A stretch of DNA of 64,000 nt from Azorinus chamasolen (GCA_963576725.1 OY755240.1:38032629-38096628); one strand, 5' to 3'. Positions 20,132 to 32,640 are shown, numbered from the stretch's first letter. Translations and numbers: made by a program. Notes: generated from the sequence alone by a model not told the origin.

Positions 20132-21335
20132 TCCCCAGATGTGATGGTGCTTAAAAGTAAACACATTTATATAGCGAGTTATAATTCGAATAGACCTATA
20201 AAACAAGAAATCCCATAGGCCCTTAACTAACCAATTTTATATTGTTATAGCGGTTAGTTTTAAGTATAGAGGTCTATAAGGGGTGCACCAGAACCCCCAT
20301 TTAGTATACTACTACTCCGTCTCTGGGAATAAGTCCTCCAGGACTCGGCCTTCGTCCAAATATCCGCGGTCCAATCCTTAGAAATATCACAAGGAGAGGA
20401 CCGTGAATATTTACAACACGAAAGGCAATTGGGGTCTGAATCCCAATTAGCCTTGACGTGGCCCGGAAGACTGACTTTTGTTTGCAAGCGGCATGGCGAT
20501 AAACACGCCGTCAGCTAAAAACCGATATTACACAAAAATGAACTGATAATAAACAAAACAATTGTAAGACACAGTTCAAAGAAAACAAACAACATAACAT
20601 GTGCAGGATAATGAAATGTTTAGTATATTTGGTTAGGTACAATTAATAAAAAGAGTCGGAGGATTAGTTCCACTCTGCTTATCAATATGGCGTCCTGGAA
20701 GTGAAGGGAAGAATAAACGCGCACCTGCCGGTTTCCCGTACTGTCTGTGTTTTTGCGGCCGACTCCGCGGGACTCCCCCAGAAAACTCCCAGGATAGTGT
20801 AAATTGGGGAAGTGAGTAGCTTACCATAACAGGTATCGTATTTATGCTATTAAAACTATTCCCTTAATTGTTCGTTGCCACTGTATCACTGTATTTCACT
20901 GTCACTTACTGTCTAAATACACCATAATAGCACGCACACATGCGTATGTAGATCTGTAACACTACACCAGGGTGCACTACCCACTGTATATAATAGAACT
21001 TCTCTATAGTACAAATTTGAGTCAGAGTTTCTGTCGTCAACTCTCTACGTCGTTCCAATATGAACACTCACAGATCCCGGGTGGTTACCAACGTGTATGG
21101 CGCAAATCCCCCGCGATGTCGGTAACCAGTAGCCGAGACACTATGGAACTACTTCTTTTTACTGTGCATGACATTCTATTTATAGACAAATTCCTTGAAA
21201 CCATGTTGACGTAGAATTATTTGGAGAAAAATGTTGTTTTAAAGTTTTGTGGAGCGCGTATTTTGAAATTTAACTGTAAAGAGTGAACGTTATGGTAAAA
21301 AACAAGTGATTGTATATCAAGAACCAGCAGAGCCA
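20132..21335. other. Intergenic sequence right of the Polinton; terminus not located
   Basis: The Polinton's right inverted repeat should lie in or near this stretch, but its left partner is outside the window, so I cannot place it. A 75-codon minus-strand frame (20260-20487) has PNCLSCCKYSRSSPC, which hints at a Cys-rich retroelement gag, but is too short to call. The rest is unremarkable. Confidence 0.4.
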
Positions 21336-21815
21336 GGCGGCTCGCATGGTGTAGAGAGAAAAGGACGAGGTGAACTTCTGGGAGGTGGGATAAAGTGATT
21401 TCTTCGGATGGAAGTAAAGTGGTGATCGGCAGTGATAACCGTGTGTTGATTTGGAGAAAACAAAGCGAGGGCTACAGACCAACCTTAGTGTCAAAGTGGC
21501 ATGGTCACTCTGCCAGTAATAACAAGACACCTCCCCGTCAAATCAGTTATTTCATAACGACAATATACCCAGTAAAACGTACTGGTAGGATAGCTGTTTA
21601 CCAGGCCAGAAATAACATTCTAGATCCAATTCTTGGCCTGCACTATCATCGGGGTTTGAATATAATTGAGAATAGATCTACTTGGCTGTATATCAAACGT
21701 AAACTTTCGTGTAGCGTGCATTTTATTGAAAATGTAAGGGATTTGTTGAGGATTTGGACACGTATTCCACTGGTCTATGTTCAGAGCTTATAGAGATCGA
21801 TTCCAATGAGGACTA
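21336..21815 (+). pseudogene. Tc1-like transposase relic
   Basis: The first part reads RRLAWCREKR, a stop, then KVISSDGSKVVIGSDNRVLI with WRKQ, which corresponds to the middle of a Tc1-type transposase around the second catalytic Asp (here SSDGS where FSDES is usual). After a diverged middle, the C-terminal part contains NIIEN, WLYIKRKLS, NVRDLL and WTRIPLVYVQSL, corresponding to the third catalytic residue and the end of the enzyme. Several frame breaks lie between, notably around 21510-21650. Both inverted repeats are missing or unrecognised. Family assignment rests on the order of these motifs. Confidence 0.65.
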
Positions 21816-22060
21816 TGCAAGTTATCCGATTAATTGCTTTCTAGTTATTGTTAACTTCGATTTGTTGCAACTAGGTCAAATAGTTGAGAACATTCTATGA
21901 TACGTGATCTATGACGTAGGATACAGTACACAAAGTTATGTAGAGTTGTTAGAATGTGTATTGATTGAATTCCTACGCACGGCACTTAGAAAAGCCAATG
22001 TCAAATTTGTTTTTATGTCTACAGGTAACACTTTTTAAAAGGACAGATGGATGGAATTAT

Positions 22061-22213
22061 AAAGATTGAATTACATTTTTGTTGTGTTCATCGATGTATA
22101 AATCCAGACCTGACAACTTTTTACATGAATTCCTTCGGAATTCATGCAAGTTGTGTGTGATCAGGTCTGGATTTATACATCGATGAACACGACAAAAATG
22201 TAATTCAATCTTT
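22061..22213. mobile_element. 153-nt near-perfect foldback (53-bp arms)
   Basis: Arms 22061-22113 and 22161-22213 are reverse complements with one mismatch (a G:U pair in RNA). The loop itself contains a second palindrome, CATGAATTCCTTCGGAATTCATG in two halves, so almost all of the 153 nt can fold. It is AT-rich at the ends and has no coding content. It could be a foldback MITE or, if transcribed, a long-hairpin small-RNA precursor. Confidence 0.85.
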
Positions 22214-22439
22214 AAATGAAGGCGACCTAACAAATCCGGAAACGGAAGGAGGACGTCGGATCTCGTTTTTGTCGTACCCTTTATTACTTTTCTACAGTTA
22301 CTCTGTTTGTAGCTCAATCAATGAACACACTAGCGATAGGTGGATACAGTTTGTTTCTCTTAAATATGTTTTCGTTTTACATGCACTTTACCACTGTATT
22401 TGCCATCGCAGTTGTTGTAGATAACTCGGGGAGGATATA

Positions 22440-22720
22440 CGCTTATTTACACTGTTTTTGGGTGGAGATGGAGTAAGTGTGAGGATGGGCGCCCCTAAAC
22501 CGGTTTAAACCCCAAGTGACTATTGTCACTGACCGTTCTAAGGCGGTATTTCCATCTTCCCCCTATTGTTTGTTTTGTCTTTGTGCGTCTCTTTACGTGT
22601 TTGGTAGTTATGTACATTTGCTGTGTTTTCTTGTGTTGCTCTACGGATGGATATTTGTTCTGTATGTGGTGTTTCCTGCAAGACTCATATTTGTACTTAG
22701 AATGACCCACGAGTTTGATG
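22440..22720 (+). repeat. Diverged copy of the CA-repeat family
   Basis: The strings AACCGGTTTAAACCCC, TGACCGTTCTAAGGCGGTA and TTTGTTTTGTCTTTGTGCG align with 35285-35375. The GT tract and the 3' end are not preserved. Confidence 0.65.
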
Positions 22721-24334
22721 GCGGCGGTGCACACTTTTCTGAATATACCCCATAGAGTACAGTTTTGTAAAAGGGCTGATTTGCCATGAATTGTGCTGCA
22801 AACTCAGTCAATTTGGTGGTCAAAGAGTATGCTATCTTGTGGGGGTAGGCTTCCTTGTGAAGGAAAGCTATTTATGTCAGTCAGTACTATGGCATGCTCA
22901 TTTATTCCAGGTATTGAGGTGCATCTGTTAACTACTGCTCGTTTGTTAGTGGCAAACCATATAGAGTGTTGTCATCACGGATAGGGAAGGTTACTCACAT
23001 CCAGCGGTACTGAACATGTCTATGAGTTCATTGCTGAGTGAATGTGGATATCAAAGGTGGCCAATAAATACCCGGGAGATTCAAGTTCCCGCGAATGAAG
23101 AATGTCATGGGTGCTGCTGATGTAAGTAAAATATTTCAGTTCATTAAAAAACATGTAAAAACAGATCACCATACTCATCAGTGGCTATGTTGTTTCAGTC
23201 GCTAACGATCAAGAGAGCTAATATTTGACATAGGGTACACTCAAACTGACCAAAATGACACTGAGACTTTTGCAATAAGAGACTAATCTTCTGGTATTTT
23301 TGTTATCATCTCTAAACGATACATCTGCAGGAAGAAGTACTATAACTTGTACAGATTTGCATCAAAGTTATAATTATACTTATGATATTGTACTGTTCAC
23401 GTGTTCAAAATGATGTTTTTCAATCATTACAGGTCACTTGAATCTTCATGAATGTGTCATTAATACTTTTATATTTCATGAAGAGACATTGCTAAGAAAT
23501 TAAATGTGAAAAACGTATTGAAATTACGGTTATTTAATACTACGTAGAGATTTTATTACATTTGTGCACACACGTGACCTTTGACCCAGTTTCTGACCTT
23601 CAAAGAGGGTCTTAGCAGTGGCATGGGCCAGAACCACAAATAATTAGTATCTGGCAACACAAGTGTGGTATTCAAACATTTCTACTAAAAATGCTATGGA
23701 CCTCGAAAAATAAGCGACATTTTACACCTCGATTCCTAACGTCTCATGTACATTTCTGGTCGCCGAACTTTCTTGCTTCACTCACCATGTAGTATCACCA
23801 CATTGGCTATGTATAATGTGCCACAATCCCTATTTCTCATTTTTCTTTGCAACCAGTACAACGATTTATTTTGTGAAATTTTCGACAATGAAAGATACTT
23901 TAAATTTCTTTCGTTCTTCCTCAACATTTCCGCCGATATCCACCTACTATCATAGACAGTATCCAAACTTCCATTTGTACAAAGAAACGAACCCTGTTGA
24001 ATGGTGTCAAACAGTGATATGCAGACAAGTACCTCATTGGAATTCAAAATGGTTCGTGTTTCAAAAATTCGCTTATCGAATGTTAGTGGTTAGACTGAAA
24101 CAAAGTATCCAGAACATACTTAGAAACATATAATCCTTTCATTACTACATAAAAATGTTGCTAATTCGACAATTTAAACATTGTAGTATTACATGGTATG
24201 CACATCAAGTTTTATGTTCGCCCCTTCATTGCATTATATTGCTGGTAAAAGCTATGTGACACGATACAGTGAACTGAACACGTCCGGTTCAATATTGAAT
24301 TATGTAAACTCTGATAAGATGAGACCATTCGAAA
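22721..24334. other. AT-rich intergenic DNA, nothing recognised
   Basis: No protein-like frames, no strong tandem or inverted repeats. Overlapping 60-105 codon frames near 23746-24133 lie on both strands and look random. Confidence 0.6.
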
Positions 24335-24590
24335 GTAAAAACAGCAATGCGAAATTTGCAATTTTGCAGACTCGGTTTTATTGAGTCTGTTCATGGGCAG
24401 TAATTAAAAATGCAAAACTGTTCACACCCCTTAGCACTGGTATAAGCGCTATTCAAGTTTCAAAACTAAAAGCACTGAAATTGATGATCCAGAAGGACCG
24501 AAATATATAACAACACTCAGAATTATGTATTGGCCACCTTTTACGGCCGCCACACAAGCACTTAACATCTGCTCTATTCTAATTCCTAGA
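24335..24590 (+). repeat. Core-spacer copy of the core-spacer-core family
   Basis: Diverged copy. CAGACTCGGTTTTATTGAGT (24368-24387) and GCACTGGTATAAGCGCTATT mark the core, and TTTTACGGCCGCCACACAAG with CACTTAACATCTGCT marks the spacer. It lacks the second core. Confidence 0.85.
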
Positions 24591-25966
24591 ACATATAAGC
24601 AACCTTTATCTATACGCTTCTGGTTTATCTGATTCTTTCAAAACAATGGCATAATTACAAACACGATTTTATTCAATTAAGATTACTTCATATCCTATGC
24701 AACTTAGCAAATCAGTTATTTATTATCTGGGGACAGTTTATATCCAGGAAAACGGGATATCTAATATTCAAATAAGTCTGGTAACTTCTACATGGTTCGC
24801 TCAATCGATGCCATTGTACTACTTCAACGATGTAATATCTTTTTATTTGCCTTAACGGTAGAAGCATACTGCTAATTATGGTTATTACTGTCAAAAGTTT
24901 AGAACAAAATCGAAAACATATAGGAATCATACGCATGATATATATGGACATTGCAATAAAAAGATTCGATAAATCAAATAATCCCCATCTTAATCTGATA
25001 TTTCCCTAGTATATGCCAATCAAACCAACACCATTTACATCACTGCAAATCTCCCACTATAGTAAATTAAGTTTTATAGAAACAAAGAGTTGCCTTGAAT
25101 AATTAATAGGGGTATCATTTTATTGTTGCAAACATGAGCCGGGAATCGAAACATCCGGAACATCACATTGGAATAAAACACGAGCAACAGAAGTGAGAGA
25201 ACGCGGTGCGGAATAAATAATTCATTGCATCGATTGGAAGTAAGGTTAATTTAATTTGCAAATGATGTGCCTACACATATAATCGTCAGATGATTCATTT
25301 TATTACTATCTATCAAATGGACCAGGAAGATCAGCAATGGCTAACAGCAAACTTGATAGCATGGAAAATATTTATCCATACAATGGTTAATTGAAAGAAA
25401 TAGACAAAGATATGAGCTATTAAAGTCCAGCTTTTCAATCAATAATCGACTGCTACGGCGATGGATGTTAGGCTAAGGGCAATAGATGTAATTAACGTGA
25501 TCTATAAAACTATATAGCGTGTTATGTGTACAGTAGCAAATACGTTATTGGATGAGTGTGTGAACCTTTCGGTATGTTCGTCAATATAGTGCAGAACGTT
25601 AAACCAGAAACAGGAACCTCAGTAATCTTTGAGATCATCATTATATATCGGACACACGTCACAGTCTGTGCCCACTGGTATTCCGGTGAGTTTTCTATGC
25701 TGAAGTTTATCGGCTACACTATATCAGACAGCTAGGCAAGATAGAGGCAGACACTGCCTCACTCCAACATACATGTGGAATCTACAATTCCGATGAAGTA
25801 GAGGCGCTTACCTTACAGCACGCAAACCTAGTGCTAACCTGTAACAATGTTTTGCGGTATGCGCTGACAGGTGACTTCTATCGTTAACATATAACTTTGT
25901 ATGCCATCGGAGGCTCATTAATTTAACATATCTCTGTGCTTTCGACTGTTATACTACCTTACTAAT
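24591..25966. other. Intergenic DNA upstream of the host gene
   Basis: No coding frames of note. The promoter of the following gene should lie in its right end. A TATAACTTTGTATG string at about 25890 is a weak TATA-like candidate. Confidence 0.4.
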
Positions 25967-26193
25967 ATGCAGCTGTTTCGGGTAGTTTGTACTCTGCTCG
26001 TATGGTTTTTTTGTATGGCCATGGCACAGTCGCCTGAAAAATGTGTGTTCCAAATGGATGCTAATAGCAACAGAGTTAAGATAACATGTGGACATGGTGC
26101 AGTATTAAACATCGTGGATCAACATGGAAACATGCTCTTGTCAGGAGAGACGAACAAAAAAGCAGAGACTCCGCTGGTGTTTCAACTAAACAG
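25967..26193 (+). CDS. Exon 1 of a candidate secreted host protein
   Basis: Starting at ATG 25967, the first 21 residues form a clear signal peptide (MQLFRVVCTLLVWFFCMAMA) with a cleavage-like AQS. The mature part is polar and beta-rich, with two cysteines (PEKC and KITCGHG) and a repeated hydrophobic-Gly pattern (AVLNIVDQHGNMLLSGE). The exon ends at AACAG|GTAAAA (26193), a good donor, in phase 2. It joins in frame with the exon at 31541, giving a protein of about 133 residues. I do not recognise the family. Small secreted beta-proteins are common in bivalve immunity, but that is only a guess. The coding sequence is undamaged, unlike nearly all else in the window. Confidence 0.6.
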
Positions 26194-26520
26194 GTAAAAC
26201 TATTTGTTTGTTAAAATTTATAAATCGAAATTTAGGGCCTAACATAATCTTTCAAAGCATATACAGCAGTTTCAACAATTTAACAGTCTTAGTTCCACAA
26301 AGGCCAGTCAATTAATGTTGCCATCACAATCAGTGACACGAACACTAATATAACAACTACACTGGGTATAAGTGCTGCTACTTAATTAAACTGCGCTTTA
26401 CTACTGCTTATTACCGCAGTTACAGTAACTGCTATATTTGTTATCATTATCACAACTGCAGTAAAACCTCTCTAAACAGGAAGTTGAATTTAGTATGAAT
26501 ATCGGCATTGGAGACAAGTG

Positions 26521-26601
26521 ACAGCTTAATGCAGGGTGAAAATAATTCAGAAAGTTCCAAGAGGAGCTTTCTGTATGACTTTCACCCTGCATTAAACAGC
26601 C
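26521..26601. mobile_element. Foldback/MITE, family copy 1
   Basis: The left arm GCTTAATGCAGGGTGAAA...CAGAAAG pairs with the right arm CTTTCTG...TTTCACCCTGCATTAAAC. The same arm sequence occurs at 54088-54180, so this is a dispersed family. Outer GCAGGCGGCTG-like bases are partly preserved on the right side. Confidence 0.75.
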
Positions 26602-26682
26602 GCCTGCCTAAAAGTATCTAAATTCTTCTCTATTAGAATTCCGGTTAGAGAGGGTTTACTGAACTTCTAATACAACTACAAT

Positions 26683-26790
26683 CACTACTACTACTACTAA
26701 CCACTACAGCTACTACTCTTACTACAACTATTACTAGTACTAATAATATTAATAATAATAATAATGCTACTACTACTACTACTACTAGTT
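26683..26790. repeat. ACT/AAT trinucleotide microsatellite
   Basis: Imperfect (ACT)n, then (AAT)n, then (ACT)n runs. Confidence 0.85.
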
Positions 26791-27531
26791 CTTATACTTC
26801 TTACATATTGCCTCTACTTTAAGTGAACAGTGTTATCTTTGGTGTCTCATTTAAATCCAAACTGTTTATAAATTTATCACAATTTACAGCTGAATGAAGT
26901 GTTGAGTCATTTCTTTCTTGCATGTTTTGACGAAAAGCTGTATTAGAAATGGAGACGTTTACACATTATAATATGAGATATACATTAAAGCGAAAATCAC
27001 ATGCACATGCAGATGATATATACTGAGATCCTTTCGGATTTTTACAAAAGCACAAAGCAGATTTATATTCATAAGATTTACTTATGATAAATAATAGAAA
27101 TGAATATGATCGACAATTTGAAAAATAAGATTGCTCGAATGAAAACGTGTGTCACCTGCTTGCAGAAGTGTTGCGAAAAACGATTGACGCAAAACGCATG
27201 ACTGACGGACTAAGGGGCCGACAGACGGACATACTGACAGACGATCGAGAAGTGATCTGTATATGTATTTGTTTCACTGATGATTACACATGACACACTT
27301 CTTCGAGTAAATAATGTTTATCAAACCATTTAGACAGTAATTCAACACATGCAATTATCTGAAAATCATTTTAAAAGCTGCTGCATGTGGCAGCCGAATA
27401 AATATTTAAATAGAAAGTTTCGCCAACAAAAAGTGACGCGCAGTTGAAGCGTTCCAGAATGCATTTTCCGTATCATAAACCTCTACATTTAAAATAAATT
27501 TCTGTTCTGTAACTGTACGTTTACACTTTAT

Positions 27532-27564
27532 TGAGGAGAGCGAGAGAGAGAGAGAGAGAGAGAG

Positions 27565-27621
<57 letters not shown>

Positions 27622-28010
27622 AAACAGAGACAGAAACAGAGACAGACAGAAACACAGAGATTTAGAGACAGAGAGGAAGAGACAGAGACAGCGACAGAGG
27701 GACAGAGGAGACACAGAGAGAAACAAACAGAGATACATAGATAGAGATACAGAGACAGACAGACAGATATACAGAGAAAGACAGGTAGAAAAAAGGAGAG
27801 ACAGATAGAGAGAAAAGTGCAGATACAAAGTGAGAAACACAGAGGAACAGAGAGAGAGAGAGCGACAGAGAGAGACAGATAGACAAATATACAGAATGAG
27901 AGATAGATAAACAGACATACAGACTGGCAGACATACATAGACAGAGCCAGACAGGCACAAAAAGGGCATATATAGAGACTGTGAGAGAGAAACACATCCA
28001 TCCATCCATC
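27532..28010. repeat. (AG)n and degenerate AGAC-rich array
   Basis: A pure GA tract at 27537-27617 continues as degenerate purine-rich repeats (AGACAGAG-like) up to about 27990. The long open frames here, mostly Leu/Ser-rich, are artefacts. Confidence 0.9.
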
Positions 28011-28201
28011 CATCAATACATCCATCCATACATACATCCATCCATACATACATCCATACATACATACATACATACATACATACATACATACATACATACA
28101 TACATACATACATACATACATACATACATACATACATACATACATACATACATACATACATACATACATACATACATACATACATACATACATACATACA
28201 T
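27998..28201. repeat. (CATA)n tetranucleotide microsatellite, about 200 bp
   Basis: CATC units followed by about 40 nearly perfect CATA units. A frame with only Met, Tyr, Val and Cys is a by-product. Confidence 0.95.
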
Positions 28202-28803
28202 AGAGAGAGAGATAAAGAGTTACAGAGAAGAACACAGATAAAAACATTGACAGGGAGAGACAGAAAGAAACTGAGTCAGACATGGAGATACATAAGGTCA
28301 GCCAGAGAGAGAGACAGAAACATGGAGGCAAACAGAGAGACAAATAGAAATAAGATCATGATGCACAGACAGACAGTGACAGAGAGAGAGACAGGCATAC
28401 AGAGAAAGGGACAAACACAGAGAGAGCAGATAAACAGAGAGAGGGAGAGAGAATACAGACACACACAAACACACACAGAAACAGGAGAGAGAGGGAGAAA
28501 GAGAGAAAGAGAGAGATAAAGGCAGACAGAAATAGACAGTGACAGGGAAAGAGACAAAGTGAGAGAGTGACAGAAAGAAACAGAGGTAGATAAAAACAGA
28601 GACATGCACAGAGAGAGACAGAGACAGAGCAAAACTGAGAGTCAGAGACATAGAGACAGAAAGTCAGATAGACAGAGAGACAGATACAGGGAGATTGAGA
28701 TAAAGACACATAAAAACAGAGAGTGCTATAGACAGAGGGGAAATATCGAGACACACAAAGAAAGCGGGTGACACGCGTTGTCACAGAAAGACACACGCAT
28801 ATA

Positions 28804-28849
<46 letters not shown>

Positions 28850-28875
28850 AAGAGATAGAGAGAGAGAGAACGAGA
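28202..28875. repeat. Degenerate (AGAC)n and (AG)n array
   Basis: This is purine-rich simple sequence ending in a pure (AG)n tract at about 28806-28846. It is the mirror of the block left of the CATA array, suggesting one large compound satellite. Confidence 0.9.
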
Positions 28876-29054
28876 AATATGCAGAGAGTCATCGTAGCAG
28901 TGCGTGACTACGATCGAAAGACAATTTAATATTTTCTATTTTTAAATGTTAAACGGTTATCTTTTAAACATCACTAATGTGATAAAGCGTGATTGTCAAA
29001 AAATGCAGCTTATGAAACGATTACAATATATGCAGAAGACAATATGCCACGATG

Positions 29055-30010
29055 ACTGTGCCATTCAATCCAACATGATTGTGTCATTCCATCTAAGGAT
29101 GATCGTGCCATTCAATCCGAAGATGACTGTGTTATTCAATTTAACGATGCTTGTCATTCATTCTAACGATTATTGTGCCATTCAATCTAACGATGCCTGT
29201 CATTCAATCTAACGATGATTGTGCCTTTTAATCTAACCATGAATGTGCCATTCAATCTAACGGCGAATGTGTCATTCAATCTAACGATGACTGTACCATT
29301 CAGTCTAACGATGGCTGTTCCATTGAATCTTATGATCATTGTGCAATTCAATCTATCGATGATTGTGCCATTCAGTCTAACGATCACTGCCATTCAATCT
29401 AACAATGACTGAGTCACTTAATCTAACGGTGAGTGTCCAATTCAATCACATGATGACTGTGTCATTCAGTCTAACGATGACTGTACCATTCAAGCTAATG
29501 ATGATTGTGCCATTCAATCTAAGGATGATCTTGCAACTACAGCTAACGATGATTGTGCCATTCAATCTAACGATGACTGCTATTCATTTAATCTTACGAT
29601 TATTGTGCCATTCTTCCTAACGATGAATTTGCCATTCAGTCTAACGATTACTGTCCCATTCAGTCTATCGATGAATGTGTCATTTAATCTAAGGATGACT
29701 GTGCCACTCGATCTAACTATACATGTTCCATTCAATCCAACGATAACTATCGTTCAATCTAACGATGATTGTGTCATTCAATCTAACGATGACTGTGTCA
29801 TTTAATCTAATGATGGCTGTGTCATTCAATCTAACGGTGAGTGTGCCGTTCAATCTAACGATGACTGCGCTATTCAATCTAACGGTGACTCTGCCGTTAA
29901 ATCTAACGATGGTTGTGCCTTTCAATCTAACGGTGACTGTTGCGTTCAATCTAACGATGACTGAGACATTCTAATTAACGACGACTGCCATTTCAATCTA
30001 ACGATGATAT
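29055..30010. repeat. 24-bp minisatellite, about 40 copies
   Basis: The unit is TTCAATCTAACGATGACTGT plus GCCA or GTCA. Many copies vary at the codon-like positions. The period is a multiple of three, so several frames stay open as octapeptide repeats. It fills almost 1 kb of the candidate intron. Confidence 0.92.
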
Positions 30011-30737
30011 GAATAAATTACGCTAGGAAGTAATAAGAAGAGCAAAAGTCGGGTATAGAAAAGGAACAACAAAGTTAATGATTAGTTATCTTTATTTTAA
30101 AAAAACTTGTGAATAATTATAAAATATAAAAGGAACACTTTTGGTGTTGATAGCATGATTAAAACCACTAAGTAAATGACAATGAGGGCCATTAGTTAGT
30201 TGTTTGCTCCTGATAAAAGTAGAAGCTTTTTTTTTAAAAAAAAAAATCATGGCTCCTTTTATTTGAAAACCTTTGTTTTTATCATTGATGCACATGTCGA
30301 CCAAGTAAAGGTTAACATTGGGTTAATGAATTAATTATATGGATGAACTTAATTTTGTGAAAAGAAAAAAAGGACCTATTCTTCTTCGAAGAGTAGAAAA
30401 TGGAAATAAACAACCAATGTTCCTCATTACTGAATGCGCAAAATCAAGAATGATTAACCTTTCTCCGTTTATCTATACAGAAGTTTATATTTTTGGTGAT
30501 TTTTTAATTGAATAAAACATGTGGAAAAATGGGAAAAAAACTTTCACTGACATTAGTAGTGTTTACTCAGCTTTATAGTATTTTAATATAATTATTTTTA
30601 AATGTAGCAGACGAAAATGAAACAGCTTCTGTAGGATCTTTCATATCTGAGTTTACTCTGCAGAGATGTTTAAATGTATCTGCGGGAGAAAAAGTTAAAA
30701 CAATCAATATACACAAAGAAAGTACAGGTAACATATA

Positions 30738-31500
30738 TTTTAGCTCACCTGGCACTGAGGTATTGTGAGGGGGCTGTCTCCGGCGTCCGTCGTCGTGTGT
30801 CGTGCGACCACAAAGCCTAGAGGTCTGATATTTGATATGTAGCATGATCTAATGGTCCTCTACAAAGTTTGTTCAAATTATAACGACCCGACCAGAAATG
30901 GCCCCGCCCCGGGGCTTATCAGTTTTTCTTAGGAAAATCTTTAAAAAAAACTTCTCTGAAACTGTAAGGCCTAGACCTTTGATATTTGGTATGTAACATG
31001 ATTTATTTGTCCTCTACAAAGATTGTTCAAATTATGACCCCGGACCAAATATGCCCCCTGCTGGGCTTATCAGTTTTTCATAGGAAAATATTCTTAAACC
31101 TTCTCCTCTGAAACTGTAAAGCATAGACCTTTGATATTTAGTGTGTAGAATGATTAAATGGTCTTCTACCATGGTTGTTAAAATTATGATCCCTGGACCA
31201 AAAAATTGTCCCGCCCTGGGGTTTATCAGTTTTTCATAGGAAAATCTTCAAAAAATCTTCTCCGAAACTGTATTTGGTATGTAGCCTCATGTAATGGTTT
31301 TCTATCAATATAACTCATTTTATGACCCCGGGCCAAAAATGGCCCGCCCTTGGTCTTAACAGTTTTTCATAGGAAAAATCATTTAACGTCTTCTTGTCAA
31401 AAACCACATGTCCCAGAGCTTAGATAGTTGGTGTATAGATTTGCTTAGTAAATATTATTGAAGTTTGTTAATATTATAGCTCTGAGTTAAAATTGGCCCT
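30738..31500. repeat. Tandem repeat of about 160 bp (dispersed bivalve-type), 4-5 units
   Basis: Each unit contains CTGAAACTGTAAGGC or similar, GACCTTTGATATTTGGTATG, TCAAATTATGACCCCGG and GGCTTATCAGTTTTTCATAG. It opens with TTTTAGCTCACCTGG and a TCCGTCGTCGTGTGTCG stretch. No coding capacity. Confidence 0.85.
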
Positions 31501-31540
31501 GCCCTGTGGGTTATACTTTGAAATACTTTTTTCACATCAG

Positions 31541-31715
31541 AAACTACAGTTCAAAGGTTTCCCCTCAGACAGAGGTCACAGCCAGTGTCACATTCCAGAG
31601 TTCTGCAAGTTGGACAGTGGGTGTTATGTCATTGACCTCTAACATCAGTACAGTAGAAATTGTGTTTAAAAAACCCCAAGTAACCAACATTCATTTTAGA
31701 TTGAGAAAAAACTAA
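31541..31715 (+). CDS. Exon 2 (terminal) of the candidate secreted host protein
   Basis: A TTTTTTCACATCAG acceptor precedes 31541. The exon enters in phase 2, which matches exon 1 exactly (AG + A completes an Arg codon), and runs to TAA 31713-31715. It encodes about 57 residues, rich in Ser, Thr and Val (ASVTFQSSASWTVGV, STVEIVFKK) and ending in a basic HFRLRKN. An alternating hydrophobic pattern indicates beta strands. There are no cysteines here, so the two in exon 1 would pair with each other or across a dimer. No AATAAA is obvious close downstream. The join is inferred from phase and splice signals only. Confidence 0.5.
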
Positions 31716-32159
31716 GTGGTTAAATTATATTTGAAAGTTGTTTCTGCTTTCTGTAACAGTTACATATGCTTTAGATCAGAATCCAAACTGTGCTAGTTTC
31801 AGTCAAGTCATACTCAGCAGTGATATGGTTAATACTGATTTTTGTCAATCTGCTATAACCAGTTGAGCGATTAATTGCCATTATTGTCCTCTTGTTTATA
31901 AGGCAGTGAACTAATGTAATACATAAATCAGAGCATTTCAAGTATTTATGTATAAGGCAGGGATAACAAAAGGACAGTGTAATATACAAGACTTTGTACC
32001 ATAAGTAAACAACTCAAAACCCCCAATGAAGCTATAGAAATAAGTGAATAATTTAATCTTCTCAAATCCAAGAAACATTTATTTCCAATGCAAATATTTT
32101 TGACACCAACATATGAATACTTATGGATACTTTACATATATAAACATACTAAAACCAAC
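31716..32159. other. Short intergenic stretch, nothing recognised
   Basis: AT-rich, no genes or repeats apart from its junction with the following repeat. Confidence 0.6.
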
Positions 32160-32640
32160 ATATATTCTGAAAATGGGTGATCCCTCGAAAGCAGAAGTAG
32201 AAATGCAAAAAGAGAAAATTGCAGACTCGGTTTTATTGAGTCCGTTCATGAGTAGTAATTAAAAGTGCAACACTACTCACGCCCCCCTAGCACCGGCTTA
32301 AGCAGTATTCAATTTTCAAAACTAATAACATGAAAACTAATGATCCCGAAGGACCAGAAAATATAACAACACTGAGAATGAAGTAGGCCTACGGGGCGAC
32401 TTTTTACGGCCGCCACACAAGCACTTAACACCTGCTGTTGTGAAGTACAAATATTCTGAAAATGGGTGATCCCTCGAAAGCAGAAGTAGAAATGCAAAAC
32501 GAGAAACTTGCAGACTCGGTTTTATTGAGTCTGTTCATGAGTAGTAATTAAAAGTGCAACACTACTCACGCCCCCTAGCACCGGCTTAAGCAGTATTCAA
32601 TTTTCAAAACTAATAACATGAAAACTAATGTTTAATTTAG
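32160..32640 (+). mobile_element. Core-spacer-core repeat, full form
   Basis: A core copy (about 32164-32390) carries CTGAAAATGGGTGATCC, CAGACTCGGTTTTATTGAGT and CCGGCTTAAGCAGTATTC. A spacer follows with GGGGCGACTTTTTACGGCCG and CACTTAACACCTGCTGTTG. A second core starts at 32455. The layout resembles terminal direct repeats around a tiny internal region. It abuts the Penelope-like element that begins at about 32641. Confidence 0.85.

Larger units (their letters stand above)
26194..31540 (+). other. Candidate 5.35-kb intron filled with satellites
   Basis: It begins GTAAAACTATT and ends CTTTTTTCACATCAG, both acceptable splice signals. Inside are a foldback (26521-26601), trinucleotide arrays, long (AG)n and (CATA)n tracts, a 24-bp minisatellite and a tandem repeat of about 160 bp, each listed separately. 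Confidence 0.5.

Noticed and set aside
20260..20487. 75-codon minus-strand frame with several cysteines
   Set aside because: Too short and without a clear motif. A gag-like fragment is possible but not supportable.
27406..28892. Open frames up to 271 codons on the minus strand and 86-90 codons on the plus strand
   Set aside because: They translate (AG)n, (CATA)n and AGAC repeats, so composition alone explains their length.
30608..30727. A 120-nt exon-like segment with acceptor and donor (ends ...ACAG|GTAACA) inside the candidate intron
   Set aside because: Its open frame needs phase-1 neighbours. Placed between the phase-2 exons at 25967 and 31541 it creates an immediate stop. It is probably chance, or at most a poison exon.
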